Numbered from the stretch's first letter, positions 10,802 to 20,348 are shown. The stretch is DNA of 64,000 nucleotides from Acidobacteriota bacterium (GCA_031296105.1 JARLGJ010000033.1:25513-89512); one strand, 5' to 3'. The notes: generated by a model not told the origin, from the sequence alone. Translations and numbers: made by a program.

Positions 10802-10834
10802 TTGCAATATTACTATTGCAATTTGCGATGTCAA
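10802..10834 (-). promoter_or_regulatory. promoter of xre operon overlapped by TTGCAAT palindrome
   Basis: On the minus strand TTGACA (10829-10834) and TAATAT (10807-10812) are 16 bases apart. The inverted repeat TTGCAAT-N6-ATTGCAA (10802-10821) covers the -10 element and part of the spacer. The predicted transcription start is only about 5 bases before the ATG. The layout and the TTGCA core resemble the fur promoter at 2730-2758. Confidence 0.65.
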
Positions 10835-11050
10835 GAAAAATCAGGCGGAATTTTAGGCAGACGCGCTAGTGTACTCACATCTATTTTGTTTTTAATTAGT
10901 TAGGCGAGACCAAGGGAGGCAGGCAGCGGCGCGGTGGCGGCTTCATGGGGTATCTGTTGTGTTTGTACGCCGCAGATTGACATATTTCGATCTATGCCGC
11001 CCCGGTAGAACAACCGTCGATGCGCGGGGGCTTTCGCGGTAGCATAGAGC

Positions 11051-11458
11051 ATGGAACCAAATGCAGAACTTCCCGTCATGATGGTGTCGCCCAGCCGCTC
11101 GTTTTTGCCGCACGCGCGGCTCATCAGTGTCCTGTTCCGCACTGCGCATCTGCTGGTCATCAGCATTCTGGTGGGCGCCCATGCCTATCACGCTCCGCGC
11201 CAACAGTTGCTGCCGCTGCTGTATGTTGCCATTGTCAGCGGCATTGGCATGGCCTTCATCGAGGTCTATCCCAACTGGAACAAGCTGGCGGAGAACTGGG
11301 CGTATGTGCTGTACATCAAGCTGGCGCTGCTCTGCGTGATTCCCTTTGCCTGGGACTATCGCTTTCCGATTCTGCTGGTGGTGGTGGCCATTGCCGGGCT
11401 GATGTCCCATGCCACGCGCAACATTCGCCATGGGTCGCCGTTCGGCGGAGCACACTAA
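11051..11458 (+). CDS. small integral membrane protein, unknown function
   Basis: The 135-residue product has a short soluble N-terminus and four predicted membrane helices, at about 23-43, 52-70, 82-100 and 105-120. A histidine-containing C-terminus (HATRNIRHGSPFGGAH) follows. His residues in helix 1 and its loop (HARLIS, RTAHLLV, GAHAYHA) recall the CopD/CopC-type membrane family, but the match is too weak for a name. It stands alone, with 255 bases upstream that hold the xre promoter and no other gene I can support. Confidence 0.55.
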   Translation: MEPNAELPVMMVSPSRSFLPHARLISVLFRTAHLLVISILVGAHAYHAPRQQLLPLLYVAIVSGIGMAFIEVYPNWNKLAENWAYVLYIKLALLCVIPFAWDYRFPILLVVVAIAGLMSHATRNIRHGSPFGGAH

Positions 11459-11582
11459 ACTACACGTATTCTTAAGAGAGCATTCGCGAGCGCGAAGCTT
11501 CCGGAAGAAACGCAAGCAGCATGGATAGCGGATTCGGGCCAGGCGACAACGCCGTGCTGGCCCGCCAGATTATCTTGTGGCG

Positions 11583-11756
11583 CTAGTGCTTTTTGCCGCG
11601 CGTGGCAGCCTGCTGCACGGCCTTCTGCGCATCACCCTTATGCTCGCGGTTGTGGCGCTGCACGGCCTTGGCAATTTCCTCGGCACTCAACGCACTGTGA
11701 TGTTCGGAATGGAGCACATCGCTGCCTGCACTTGCACTCATCTGCTTGGTATCCAT
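11583..11756 (-). CDS. small hydrophilic protein, unknown function
   Basis: ATG at 11756 is preceded by a strong GAGGAGGG ribosome binding site and gives 57 residues beginning MDTKQMSASAGSDVLHSEHH. The C-terminal half is a basic helix (AEEIAKAVQRHNREHKGDAQKAVQQAATRGKKH). Small soluble proteins of this kind often bind nucleic acid or are stress-induced, but no family is recognised. It lies alone between a membrane-protein gene and a decarboxylase gene. Confidence 0.5.
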   Translation of the reverse strand: MDTKQMSASAGSDVLHSEHHSALSAEEIAKAVQRHNREHKGDAQKAVQQAATRGKKH

Positions 11757-11982
11757 AAACCCTCCTCGAGATGCGAGACCCCACGACGGGGCGCACGTTC
11801 TCTGCTCTGTAGGATGGAAGATGGGCGGGTCAGGGTGAGCCTGAGGCACTCAGAGTTCCAGCCACTGAGCAGCATCGCAAACTCGTATTGCTTCTACGAT
11901 AGACCCATCGGCGGCCGGCGGCGCATAAATCGCACCGCGGCGTTCGATTTCAGAACTCACAAAACCCCGCACAGGGCGAATG

Positions 11983-13659
11983 TTACTGCTCGCCGCCGCC
12001 GAAGTTGAATTCCGCCACGCGCTTGCCAAAGTTCACCATGCCCTTCGGCATGTCAGTTTTCTCCAGCATGACTTCAATCAAGGTAAAGCGGTCCGCGCGT
12101 TGCGCCGCTTCCAGCGCGACCTGTAACTCGCTCTGGGTGGCGGCCCGCACGGTGAGCAGCGGAGACCCATCACGGAAGACTTCAGGCAACGCGCGATAGT
12201 CCCAACTTTGAATGTCGTTGTACACCGCCTCGCGTCCATATATAGCGCGCTCAATGGTGTATCCAGCGTTGTTGATGACGAAGATGACCGGCTTGAGTCC
12301 GCAGCGGAACATGGTGGACAGCTCCTGCGCCGTCATTTGCACCGAGCCGTCGCCGATGAAGAGGACGTGGCGACGCGCGGGCTGCGCCAGCATGGAACCC
12401 AACATGGCCGGCAACGCGTAGCCAATGGACGCCCAAAGCGTCTGGTGAATGAAGGCCGATCCCGCGGGCAGGCGAATTCCGCCGATGGATGCCGATGAGG
12501 TTCCCGACTCGGCGATAACCACATCGCCCGGCTCCAGGAAGCGCTCCAGTTGCTGCCACAGGCTCTCGTAACTGAGCGACGCCTGAGGCTCGGCGATTGA
12601 CAGTGGCGCTTGCATCGCCACCTCGGCGGCGGCGGTGCTCTTTCCTTTGCTGCCAAAGTGCAGGTTCAACTCGCGCAGCACATCAGCAGCGCCAACTCCT
12701 TCGAAGGTCTTGCCGTCCACGGAAACGGAGAAGGGATCGATGGCCACCAGGTTTTCATCGTCGATGTTGTGCGTGTGCAGGCCGGTAGTGATGTCAAAGA
12801 AACGCACGCCGATGGCCAGCAGGCAATCCGACTGCTCAACGGTCTCCGCGGCCTGTCCCGTGGAAGCCACGCCCGCGTAGATTCCACGGTAAAGCGGATG
12901 CTGTTCGTCGAAGATGGTGCGCCCGCTGGCCAAGGCCGCAAAGGGCACTCCGAGCGTTTGACCGAGTTCGCAGATCAAGGGGCGCAGACCAAAGCGGTGC
13001 GCGTCACCGTCGATGAGGATGGCGGGGCGGCGGGCATTCTCCAGCCGTTCGGCAACCGCTCCCACCGCGCGCTCAAGCTGCTTGCGGTCGGACTGCAGAG
13101 GCGCAAGGTTGAGCGGCGCGGAAGGTGCTTCAATCTCAAGATTGACGATGTCGCAGGGCACCTGCAAGTACACCGGGCGCTTCTCGCGCATGGCGGTTTC
13201 CAGCAGGCGGTCGATTTCGCGCGCGGCGTTGGCGGGCGTAATGCGCGCCTGGGCGGCGGTGAACTGCGCCATGCAGCCCATCACGTCCTCGATATTGCCG
13301 GCACCCGATGTATGATGCAGCATCATGCGTTGGCGGATGGCATGAAGCGGCGGCACACCGCTGATGCAGATGACGGGGACGTGCTCGGCAAAAGCTCCGG
13401 CAATACCGTTCAAGGCGCTCAGGTCGCCGACGCCGTAGGTGATCACCAGGGCGGCCGCGCCCTTCATGCGCGCGTAGCCATCCGCCGCATAGGCGGCGTT
13501 CAGTTCGTTGCAGTTTCCCACCCAGCAGAGATCGTCGTTCTCCAGAAGACGTTCCAACAGGACAAGGTTGAAGTCGCCGGGAACGCCAAATGCCGCGTCA
13601 ATGCCGCACTCACTGAGGCGTGTGCGAAGGTAGCCGCCAATCGTCGATCGTATGCCCAT
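11983..13659 (-). CDS. thiamine-diphosphate 2-keto acid decarboxylase (indolepyruvate/pyruvate type)
   Basis: The enzyme decarboxylates a 2-oxo acid to an aldehyde. It has the three-domain fold: an N-terminal PYR domain (FGVPGDFNLVLLERL, catalytic Glu in NCNELNAAYAADGYAR, HHTSG), a middle domain, and a C-terminal PP domain with the ThDP/Mg motif GDGSVQMTAQELSTMFRCGLKPVIFVINN. AGAGG sits about 6 bases before ATG 13659; ATG 13665 is the alternative. It is divergent from an Lrp/AsnC gene, pointing to amino-acid-derived keto acids (Ehrlich pathway). Pyruvate, indolepyruvate or branched-chain keto acids cannot be told apart by eye. Its aldehyde products could feed the aldehyde oxidoreductase at 42284. 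Confidence 0.85.
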   Translation of the reverse strand: MGIRSTIGGYLRTRLSECGIDAAFGVPGDFNLVLLERLLENDDLCWVGNCNELNAAYAADGYARMKGAAALVITYGVGDLSALNGIAGAFAEHVPVICISGVPPLHAIRQRMMLHHTSGAGNIEDVMGCMAQFTAAQARITPANAAREIDRLLETAMREKRPVYLQVPCDIVNLEIEAPSAPLNLAPLQSDRKQLERAVGAVAERLENARRPAILIDGDAHRFGLRPLICELGQTLGVPFAALASGRTIFDEQHPLYRGIYAGVASTGQAAETVEQSDCLLAIGVRFFDITTGLHTHNIDDENLVAIDPFSVSVDGKTFEGVGAADVLRELNLHFGSKGKSTAAAEVAMQAPLSIAEPQASLSYESLWQQLERFLEPGDVVIAESGTSSASIGGIRLPAGSAFIHQTLWASIGYALPAMLGSMLAQPARRHVLFIGDGSVQMTAQELSTMFRCGLKPVIFVINNAGYTIERAIYGREAVYNDIQSWDYRALPEVFRDGSPLLTVRAATQSELQVALEAAQRADRFTLIEVMLEKTDMPKGMVNFGKRVAEFNFGGGEQ

Positions 13660-13760
13660 TGCCATACCTCTACGATAGGACGTTATCACGGACGCAGGAT
13701 TGCAAAGAACGGTTCAGGAAAGGAGTGGAACGCAATATTATTCTATACATTTGTCGTTTT

Positions 13761-14249
13761 ATGACGAATCATTGCACCATGAGACAGGAATTTAAAATCG
13801 ACGAGATCGACCGCAAGATTCTCGACATCCTTCAAGCCCGGGCGGATATCCCCAACAACGCCCTGGCCGACCAGGTGGGACTGACGCCGGGGCCATGCCT
13901 GCGCCGGGTCAAGCGATTGCGGCAGAGCGGCATCATCCGCCGTTTCACCATCGAGATGAATCCCGAGGTGCTGGGCTACCAGATTTGCGCCTTCGTGGAA
14001 ATCACGCTGCACCAGCACACGCGACAGGTCTCCAGCCGCTTTATGAGGTCGATCCGCAACAAGAAGGAAATCCTCTCCTGCCACATGGTGGCCGGCGACT
14101 GCGACTTCATTCTGCGGGTGCAGGCGCGCAACCTGGCCGAGTACCGCAAGCTCATCTGGGAGGATCTGCATTCCATCGAGGGCGTGGAGCGCATTCACTC
14201 CATCATCGTGCTGGACACGCTGAAAGACCACTCTTCGCCGGGCGTCTGA
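13761..14249 (+). CDS. Lrp/AsnC-family transcriptional regulator
   Basis: The N-terminal helix-turn-helix (IDEIDRKILDILQARADIPNNALADQVGLTPGPCLRRVKRL) is followed by an effector-binding RAM domain (VLGYQICAFVEITL, MVAGDCDFILRVQARNLAEYRKL). Such proteins sense amino acids. It is transcribed away from the keto acid decarboxylase gene with about 100 bases between, so it probably controls that gene and itself. ATG 13761 and ATG 13779 are both possible; neither has a clear ribosome binding site. Confidence 0.88.
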   Translation: MTNHCTMRQEFKIDEIDRKILDILQARADIPNNALADQVGLTPGPCLRRVKRLRQSGIIRRFTIEMNPEVLGYQICAFVEITLHQHTRQVSSRFMRSIRNKKEILSCHMVAGDCDFILRVQARNLAEYRKLIWEDLHSIEGVERIHSIIVLDTLKDHSSPGV

Positions 14250-14268
14250 GTGTTCTCTAAATAGAACA

Positions 14269-14291
14269 GGGCGGAGGTTTGACCTCCGCCC
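14269..14291. terminator. hairpin between lrp and dsbD genes
   Basis: GGGCGGAGG and CCTCCGCCC form a perfect 9-bp stem with a 5-base loop, between two convergent genes. There is no T-run, so it may slow or protect transcripts rather than terminate by itself. Confidence 0.5.
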
Positions 14292-14316
14292 ATTCGAAAT
14301 GTTGTACGGCGATGGA

Positions 14317-16290
14317 CTACGAACGTCCCTGGCCGGAGGCAAGAAACGCCACAAACTCCGGCGCGCTGCGCGTGAGTCCGGGGAAGGCTTTCACCAGCGA
14401 TCCATCCGGGCGGACGATGGCATAGTAAGGCAGTGCCACGGTGCCGAATTTTTCCTGCTGCAACTTCTGCTGGCCCGCAAACAATGCGCCCTCGCCGTCG
14501 GTGTACAGACGCACGCGCACGAACTTATCCATCTCCTGCGCCACCTCGGGACGCGGGAACATGTTGGCTTCCATCCAGCGGCAGTTGGTACAGGTGTAGC
14601 CGGTAAAATCCACAAAGACCAGTTTGTTCTCCTGCTTCGCCTGGGCGAGCGCGCTGTTGTAATCGTTCAGGATCCAGGCGGCTTCGGCTGGCGGCTTTGC
14701 GCCGGGCAAGGCCGAAACTGGCGCTGTTGTGTCCGGCGGCAGGAAGGGTTCAAGTTCGCCGAGCGGCTTGCCGAACAATCCCGGAACCAGCCACACCACA
14801 ATGGCAAGAAAAGCAATGGCCAGTGCAATGCGCACGGCACCGACGGATTCCAACGGCGGCTCGTGCTCCATGCGGAAGTAGCCGAGGATGTAGAGCACGG
14901 TCAATACGCCGATGGCGATCCACACGGCCAGCACCGTCGTGCGAGTAAAGATTCCCCAGCGCCACACCAGGTCGGCGTTGGAGAGAAACTTCATGGCCGC
15001 GGCGATCTCCAGAAAGCCCATTACTACCTTCACCGAGACCATCCAACCGCCGGCCTTTGGCATCTTCGACATCCACTGCGGCGCCAGGGCCAGCACCACG
15101 AATGGGCTGGCAAACACGGTGGAGAAGGCCAGCATGCCCAGCAGAGGCCACTGCCAGTTCCCTTGCGCGGTCATTACCAGCAGCGTGCCCACAAACGGCG
15201 CCGTGCAGGTGAACGACGTCAGCGTGAAGGTAAAGCCCATCAGAAGCGCGCCGATAACACCGCTGCCTTCCTTGCTGCGCGTAAGGTTGTTGATCCTGTT
15301 CATCAGGCCGGGCGGCACCTGGATGAAGTAGGCTCCGAAGAGTGAGAACGCCAGCGCCAGGAAGATGGCGGTGATCAGCAGGTTGATCCAAGGATTGGCC
15401 GCGAGCTGATTGACGCCACCCGCGCCGAAGACGATGGCCAGCGCCATGCCCAGCGCGGTAAAGGTCAGGATGATTCCCACGCCGTACACGAGGGCCGTCA
15501 TGATGGCCGTGCCGCGATCCTTGCCCGCGTGATTGGTGAAGTACGACACGGTGATGGGAATCATGGGAAAGACGCAGGGCGTCAACAAGGAAAGCGCGCC
15601 CATCACCACGGCCAGCCACACAAACGATCCCAGGGTTTGTCCCGGCGCGGTTGCACCGGAAGCGGGTGCGGACTGACTGCCGGTCACAGACTGCGTAGCC
15701 GCGGCATTCTCCGGAGCGGAAGAGATTGGCGCGGCAACGGAGACAGCTTCCGGCGCAACGGCCGTGGGACTCTTCGCCGCCGCCGCGGGTGTGGCCCCTT
15801 GTGCGGGCACAAAATTTACCGGCGCAAACAGATGCACGGTCTTGGGAGGGATGCAGGTGGTGTCGTTGCACAACTGATAGGTAGCATCCACGGCGACCTG
15901 GTGCGGGCCGGACGGAAGCGCGGCAGAGGCCACGACCGGCAGCACAAACGAGGCTTTCCCCTGATAGGTCTCCGTCTCCAGTTCAAAGCTCTTGTCATAC
16001 GCCTTGTGCGGTGCGGGGCCGGAGATGTTGCCCGACAGCGTGAACAGGTTGGCTTCCGGCAGCTTGATGACGGTGCGCGTGGGCCCACCCGGAGCCTGGG
16101 TGATGGAGTACATGTGCCAGCCATCGCTGATGGACGCCGCGAGCTGAATGGAAAACTTTCCGCCCGCGTTCACGGCCTTGTCCGGCCCCGTGGCCGTCCA
16201 GTCCACATGCCCAAGCTGCGCCCAGCCGGATACCGCAAACAGCAGCAGGACCGCGATGGCGTTACCAATCTTCTTCATCCGAATATTCAC
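14317..16290 (-). CDS. dsbD: thiol:disulfide interchange protein DsbD
   Basis: The protein carries electrons from cytoplasmic thioredoxin across the inner membrane to periplasmic thiols. After a signal peptide comes an N-terminal domain with a Cys pair (CNDTTC at about 140-145). Eight or so membrane helices follow, with two key cysteines (LLTPCVFPMIP and TSFTCTAPFVG). The C-terminal thioredoxin domain has CTNC (DFTGYTCTNCRWMEANMF). Full length is 657. GTG 16290 has GGGGA just before it; ATG 16278 is the alternative. It stands alone and likely supports cytochrome maturation or disulfide isomerisation. Confidence 0.92.
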   Translation of the reverse strand: MNIRMKKIGNAIAVLLLFAVSGWAQLGHVDWTATGPDKAVNAGGKFSIQLAASISDGWHMYSITQAPGGPTRTVIKLPEANLFTLSGNISGPAPHKAYDKSFELETETYQGKASFVLPVVASAALPSGPHQVAVDATYQLCNDTTCIPPKTVHLFAPVNFVPAQGATPAAAAKSPTAVAPEAVSVAAPISSAPENAAATQSVTGSQSAPASGATAPGQTLGSFVWLAVVMGALSLLTPCVFPMIPITVSYFTNHAGKDRGTAIMTALVYGVGIILTFTALGMALAIVFGAGGVNQLAANPWINLLITAIFLALAFSLFGAYFIQVPPGLMNRINNLTRSKEGSGVIGALLMGFTFTLTSFTCTAPFVGTLLVMTAQGNWQWPLLGMLAFSTVFASPFVVLALAPQWMSKMPKAGGWMVSVKVVMGFLEIAAAMKFLSNADLVWRWGIFTRTTVLAVWIAIGVLTVLYILGYFRMEHEPPLESVGAVRIALAIAFLAIVVWLVPGLFGKPLGELEPFLPPDTTAPVSALPGAKPPAEAAWILNDYNSALAQAKQENKLVFVDFTGYTCTNCRWMEANMFPRPEVAQEMDKFVRVRLYTDGEGALFAGQQKLQQEKFGTVALPYYAIVRPDGSLVKAFPGLTRSAPEFVAFLASGQGRS

Positions 16291-16748
16291 TCCCCAACCC
16301 GACTACGGATTCTCTCCGGTTTCACCAGGAGCCCAGTCTTCCCGCGGAACAGTTTGCCCGGCGCCGCCGCGCCAGTGACTCCGGCAACCTTGACGGACTG
16401 GCGGACACTCCGCGCCGTGCTGGCTGGATGACACGGCCTCCGCGTGTGCCCGTAGGCCGGTGAGACGTACTGCTCAATATTAGATGATAACCAAAAAGCC
16501 GACGACGCACTGCGGACGGTAATTCCACGCGGGGTTTGCGCCCGCCAAGCCCGCGAATCCATGCAAAACACAGAATCTATGGAATAAGGAGGAACCCTGG
16601 AACGTTTCCTTGAAAGAGAGGTTGCCGGGCCGGGCAGAACGTCTCGCCGGGCGATACGCTTCGCCGTCCGCAGCACGGCGGCGGCCCTCGCGCAACGCCA
16701 GCCTACCCGCCGGCGGGGTGTCAAGACGCAGAGTTTACGGCCGCGGTG
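16291..16748. other. 458-bp intergenic region without a supported gene
   Basis: The stretch separates the dsbD start from the stop of the next minus-strand gene. It should hold the dsbD promoter. Several GC-rich inverted segments are present, for example GTCTCGCCGGGCGATACG near 16650, but I find no convincing coding frame. I also find no riboswitch consensus that I can recognise. Confidence 0.4.
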
Positions 16749-17240
16749 TCACCAGCGGCTGACGTCGTTTTGCAATGCGATTGGAACAAGAGTGGCTACC
16801 AAATGCTCTCCCGGGACGGACGAATAGGCGGGGCCGATCTTTTGCCGTGGCATCGTCCAGAAGACAAACAACTGCACGGTGGTGGCAAAAAGAATCACTC
16901 CTGTAAGAATCGCTACCACGGGAAACAACCTGCTCTGCGAGTCGTCCCTTCTCGACTGCGCAAGAAAGACGCAGATGATCAACAAAGCCACGGTAACGGC
17001 CGTCAGTTCGCGGGACAGGATGGAGTGCAAATTTCCGAACGCGCCGAAGATCCTCTCATAATGACCAAGGAACGCCGCACCGCAAAAGATGCCGGCGACC
17101 TGGCAGGCGAGGGAAACCCAGGCAAAGCGCAGTTGTAAAGCAGTCGCTTTCCTTCGCCATCCCAGGCTCCCCGCCCAGGCAAAGGAAAGGGAGGCTGCGA
17201 TGATAAACACAGTAAATAAGAGGCCCCAGATCAGTTTCAC
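16749..17240 (-). CDS. four-helix membrane protein, unknown function
   Basis: The 163-residue protein has predicted membrane helices at about 3-22, 38-57, 80-97 and 107-128. The loop between helices 2 and 3 has a short amphipathic part (HYERIFGAFGNLHSILSRE). GTG at 17240 is the best start, although the ribosome binding site is weak. No family is recognised. It follows the FhlA-like regulator gene on the same strand with 53 bases between, so it may be the last gene of that transcript. Confidence 0.5.
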   Translation of the reverse strand: MKLIWGLLFTVFIIAASLSFAWAGSLGWRRKATALQLRFAWVSLACQVAGIFCGAAFLGHYERIFGAFGNLHSILSRELTAVTVALLIICVFLAQSRRDDSQSRLFPVVAILTGVILFATTVQLFVFWTMPRQKIGPAYSSVPGEHLVATLVPIALQNDVSRW

Positions 17241-17293
17241 CTTGCATGCTCCATTGATGTTCGTGGCAACTCCGCGGCAAACTTCAGCAAGCC

Positions 17294-19402
17294 TCAGAGT
17301 TGGACACGCCTATTGATGATCCCCAGGCGCTGCATCTTGCTGGCTAATGTTGTGCGCTTCAAACCCAGCAACTTTGCCGCGCCCCGAGGGCCGGAAATAA
17401 TGCCATTGGTCCGCGCCAATGCGCCCAGAATCTGTTCGCGCTGCGCGCGCTCGTATTCCGTCAACGGCAACTGCAGCAAGCTGGGCGGGGATATTGGCTC
17501 CAAATCCGCTTTTGGCGAGGAGTTGTTGACCACCAGTTCGTGCAGCGGGACGTTGAGTTCCCTTCCCCGGCTCATCACAACGGCGCGCTCCATGAAGTTC
17601 TCAAGCTCGCGGATGTTCCCCGGCCAAGTCCACTGCTTCAGCGCGGTCATTACGCAATCGGGAACCGTATCGACCGCGCGGCGGCGGATCCGGGAGAATT
17701 TCTGCACAAAGTAGTGCACGAGAGATGGAATATCCTCACGCCGCTCGCGAAGTGGCGGGACATGAATTGGCACAACATTCAGCCGGTAAAACAAATCGCT
17801 GCGAAACTTCTCCTCCGCTACCATCTTCGGCAGGTCGCGATTGGTGGCCGAGATGATCTGTATATCCACCTGGATCGTCCGGGTGCTGCCTACGCGGCTG
17901 AATTGCTGCTCCTGAAGCACGCGCAACAGCTTTGGCTGAAGCTCAAGCGGAAGATCGCCGACCTCATCCAGAAAGAGCGTTCCGCGGTTCGCGATCTCGA
18001 TCATTCCCATCTTGTTGGCAATGGCGCCGGTGAACGCGCCTTTCTCGTGCCCGAACAGCTCCGTCTCCAGCAGACCGGCTGGAATTGCGGCACAATTCAG
18101 TTTGACGAAAGCGCGGCTCTTTCTGCGGCCCAGGCTGTACAGGGTGCGGGCGATCAGTTCTTTTCCGGTTCCCGTCTCTCCCAGGATCAGGACGTTGGCT
18201 TCACTGTCGGCAACCAGCGCCACCTGGTCCAGCACCGCGCGCAACGCCTTGCTTTCACCCACAATCTCATCCTGCCGCGAACTGCTGCGGAGCACGCCCT
18301 CAAGGGATTCTTTTTCGCAGGCAAGCTTGTCTTTCAATTCCAATAATTCTTTATAAGTAAGAGCGTTATTAACGGCGACTGCGATAGGCTTGGCAATCTC
18401 CATCAGCAGAGATACCCACTCGGTAACAAACGTCCCCGTCTTGGTGCTGCAAGCGTTGAACACGCCCAGCGTTTTTCCCTGCGAGATGAGCGGGACGCTG
18501 CAAGTCTCCTGAATACCTTCCGCCAGGAGCAGCCGCATCGCCTCAACCTCCTTGCCAAGGTCCACCATCTCGCGGCGCGTGCATACAACTGGCTTGCGCA
18601 GCAGGAACGCGCGATGGGCAGGAGATTTGCACATTGGCTCATCGAAGTTCTCGCTCATCAGGTCACCGTCCTCATAGCTGACCGCGAGGCGCGACATCAT
18701 GCTCTTTTCCGGATTGAACAGCAGCAGGTCGCAGTATTCGATGTGCAGCACGTTCCGCACCGATTCGGCTACTTTGTACAGCAGCTTCTTCATATCCAGT
18801 TCCGCAACAACAGCCTCGGTCACATGCTGCACAATTTTCAACTTCTTGTCGTCACCGATGTGCGTTGGAGGGAAGCGGCAGTTTCTTTCTTCAAGATCCA
18901 GGGCGCGTTCAAGCGCGATGGCAAACACGGAAGCCAGTGTGGCTATCCATGCCAGAGCTTCGCCGGATGGCTCCACGTCATTTTTCGATCCCAGCAGCAG
19001 GAAGCCAAAGCATCGCTTCGCGCTCGCGATGGGAGCAATCTGGCACCACCGGACTCCCTGATGCTGCAACTGCGCGGCAAGACGAGGACTCTCAGCGGCC
19101 AGTGACTCAAGGCTGCATACAAATGCACGGCCGGTTGACCAGGTGATACTCTCCGCCTGTTCTAGAAAGATGGCCCTTGACTTGGTGCGAAAGATGCCGG
19201 CCTGAGGCAGAAAGCTGCATGGCAGCAAGAGAAGCGCCAATTCGTCAAAACAAACCACCGATTGCATCCATGGCAGCAGCGCCTCTAGCGCCTTCTGCGA
19301 ACCGCTAGCCGACATCAATTCCTGAATGGGCTGGGAAGGAAGACCCGGTGGAGCGGTGTCTGTCAGTTCGCAGTTATTTGTGGGTTGATCAATTTCTACC
19401 AT
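17294..19402 (-). CDS. sigma-54-dependent transcriptional activator, FhlA-like
   Basis: The 702-residue protein has two GAF-type sensory regions (about 30-165 and 190-345), a short coiled linker, and a central AAA+ domain with Walker A GETGTGKE. The GAFTGA loop that contacts sigma-54 is intact, and [24 protein letters not shown] and the arginine-finger region follow. A C-terminal Fis-type helix-turn-helix is present (GPRGAAKLLGLKRTTLASKMQRLGI). This matches FhlA, the activator of formate hydrogenlyase genes. It sits downstream of the TorD/molybdoenzyme genes on the same strand. Targets may be that operon, the moaA operon at 26314 or the hydrogenase at 48782; which one is not shown. Confidence 0.88.
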   Translation of the reverse strand: MVEIDQPTNNCELTDTAPPGLPSQPIQELMSASGSQKALEALLPWMQSVVCFDELALLLLPCSFLPQAGIFRTKSRAIFLEQAESITWSTGRAFVCSLESLAAESPRLAAQLQHQGVRWCQIAPIASAKRCFGFLLLGSKNDVEPSGEALAWIATLASVFAIALERALDLEERNCRFPPTHIGDDKKLKIVQHVTEAVVAELDMKKLLYKVAESVRNVLHIEYCDLLLFNPEKSMMSRLAVSYEDGDLMSENFDEPMCKSPAHRAFLLRKPVVCTRREMVDLGKEVEAMRLLLAEGIQETCSVPLISQGKTLGVFNACSTKTGTFVTEWVSLLMEIAKPIAVAVNNALTYKELLELKDKLACEKESLEGVLRSSSRQDEIVGESKALRAVLDQVALVADSEANVLILGETGTGKELIARTLYSLGRRKSRAFVKLNCAAIPAGLLETELFGHEKGAFTGAIANKMGMIEIANRGTLFLDEVGDLPLELQPKLLRVLQEQQFSRVGSTRTIQVDIQIISATNRDLPKMVAEEKFRSDLFYRLNVVPIHVPPLRERREDIPSLVHYFVQKFSRIRRRAVDTVPDCVMTALKQWTWPGNIRELENFMERAVVMSRGRELNVPLHELVVNNSSPKADLEPISPPSLLQLPLTEYERAQREQILGALARTNGIISGPRGAAKLLGLKRTTLASKMQRLGIINRRVQL

Positions 19403-19517
19403 GACGAGCCTCGATCTAGCCGGACAGCAGCGGGCGAGAAACGATCCGCCATTGTCTTAGAGTAAACTTCTCCACCTGGCGCCGAAAGGGGTCCGTGCCA
19501 AGTGGAGTTCCTCTGCA

Positions 19518-20201
19518 TTATGCGGCGGGCTCATCAGACTCCGCCATAAGATTCTCCAGCAGCGACTCATCCAGATGCAGAAATCCCAGGAGCATATCCG
19601 CGGCGCCCAGGTAGAAGCCGGTGGCCGCACACTTCTTGATATCGGAACAAAACTCCGGAATCCAATTCAATAAGTGGTCGCGGAGAAACTGCTTCTGCTC
19701 CGCAAACGAACGCTGGCATATCCCAGCGTCCTTACTTTTGCAGAGAGGAATCGCATCCGCACAGAGATGCGCCATATACTCCAGTTCAAACGAAATGTGG
19801 TCCTCCGGCATGTCCAGGGAGCCATCGCAACTGAGCCCCTTGCCGAGAAAGAGAGCCTGCATCTGATCGCACGCGTCCTGGCACATCAGGCGTTCGGTGC
19901 TGGTATAGACAGACTCATAGGGATGGGCCACGGTTCCCTGCGCAATGCCGGCCCCGAGAAACGTATGCGCATAATCCACCGCAAGATCCGTAAGAGGATC
20001 GGCGCCCGGCTTGGCGAGATACGCACTCATTCTTCCATAACCGCCGGCAAGTTCCGACGGCCCCGCGGCAGACGGAAAGTTCATCGCCATCATTTTGTTC
20101 AGCAGGTCCTGGTCCACCTCTACCCGAAACAACCGCGCCAGCAATGAATAGAACTGGCTGCGGTTGCGCATGATTCCCTGCAATTCTGCTTCTTCACTCA
20201 C
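19518..20201 (-). CDS. TorD/DmsD-family molybdoenzyme chaperone
   Basis: These cytoplasmic chaperones bind the Tat signal of a molybdoenzyme and help load its cofactor before export. The 227-residue all-helical protein shows the family pattern: AVDYAHTFLGAG, then AHPYESVYTSTERLM, then MPEDHISFELEYMAHL, and a helical C-terminus. It lies 135 bases downstream of the molybdoenzyme ferredoxin gene, which explains its role. A strong hairpin in that gap may lower its expression relative to the enzyme. Confidence 0.85.
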   Translation of the reverse strand: MSEEAELQGIMRNRSQFYSLLARLFRVEVDQDLLNKMMAMNFPSAAGPSELAGGYGRMSAYLAKPGADPLTDLAVDYAHTFLGAGIAQGTVAHPYESVYTSTERLMCQDACDQMQALFLGKGLSCDGSLDMPEDHISFELEYMAHLCADAIPLCKSKDAGICQRSFAEQKQFLRDHLLNWIPEFCSDIKKCAATGFYLGAADMLLGFLHLDESLLENLMAESDEPAA

Positions 20202-20281
20202 GTCGTTCCCCTTTGCCTATTCCTTCTGGTAAATTCCTCGTTTTTGGGTTCCGCGCGGTCAGCCACTACACCTTTACCGCA

Positions 20282-20348
20282 CGCAAGCCGCGGCCATGGC
20301 AGGCGCGTAATCCGCCTGCGATGGCCGCGCCGGGTGCTACGGCTTGCG
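20282..20348. repeat. nested hairpin between ferredoxin subunit and torD genes
   Basis: An outer stem CGCAAGCCG/CGGCTTGCG (20282-20290, 20340-20348) encloses a 15-bp inner stem (20291-20305 with 20313-20327, one mismatch) and a 7-base loop. The outer right arm overlaps the last codons of the ferredoxin gene. It could act as a processing or attenuation element within the operon. The core GCGGCCATGGC is shared with 2491-2510. Confidence 0.6.

Noticed and set aside
16287..16724. Minus-strand frame upstream of dsbD
   Set aside because: Arg/Ser/Pro-rich GC-driven composition, no family, no ribosome binding site; treated as intergenic.
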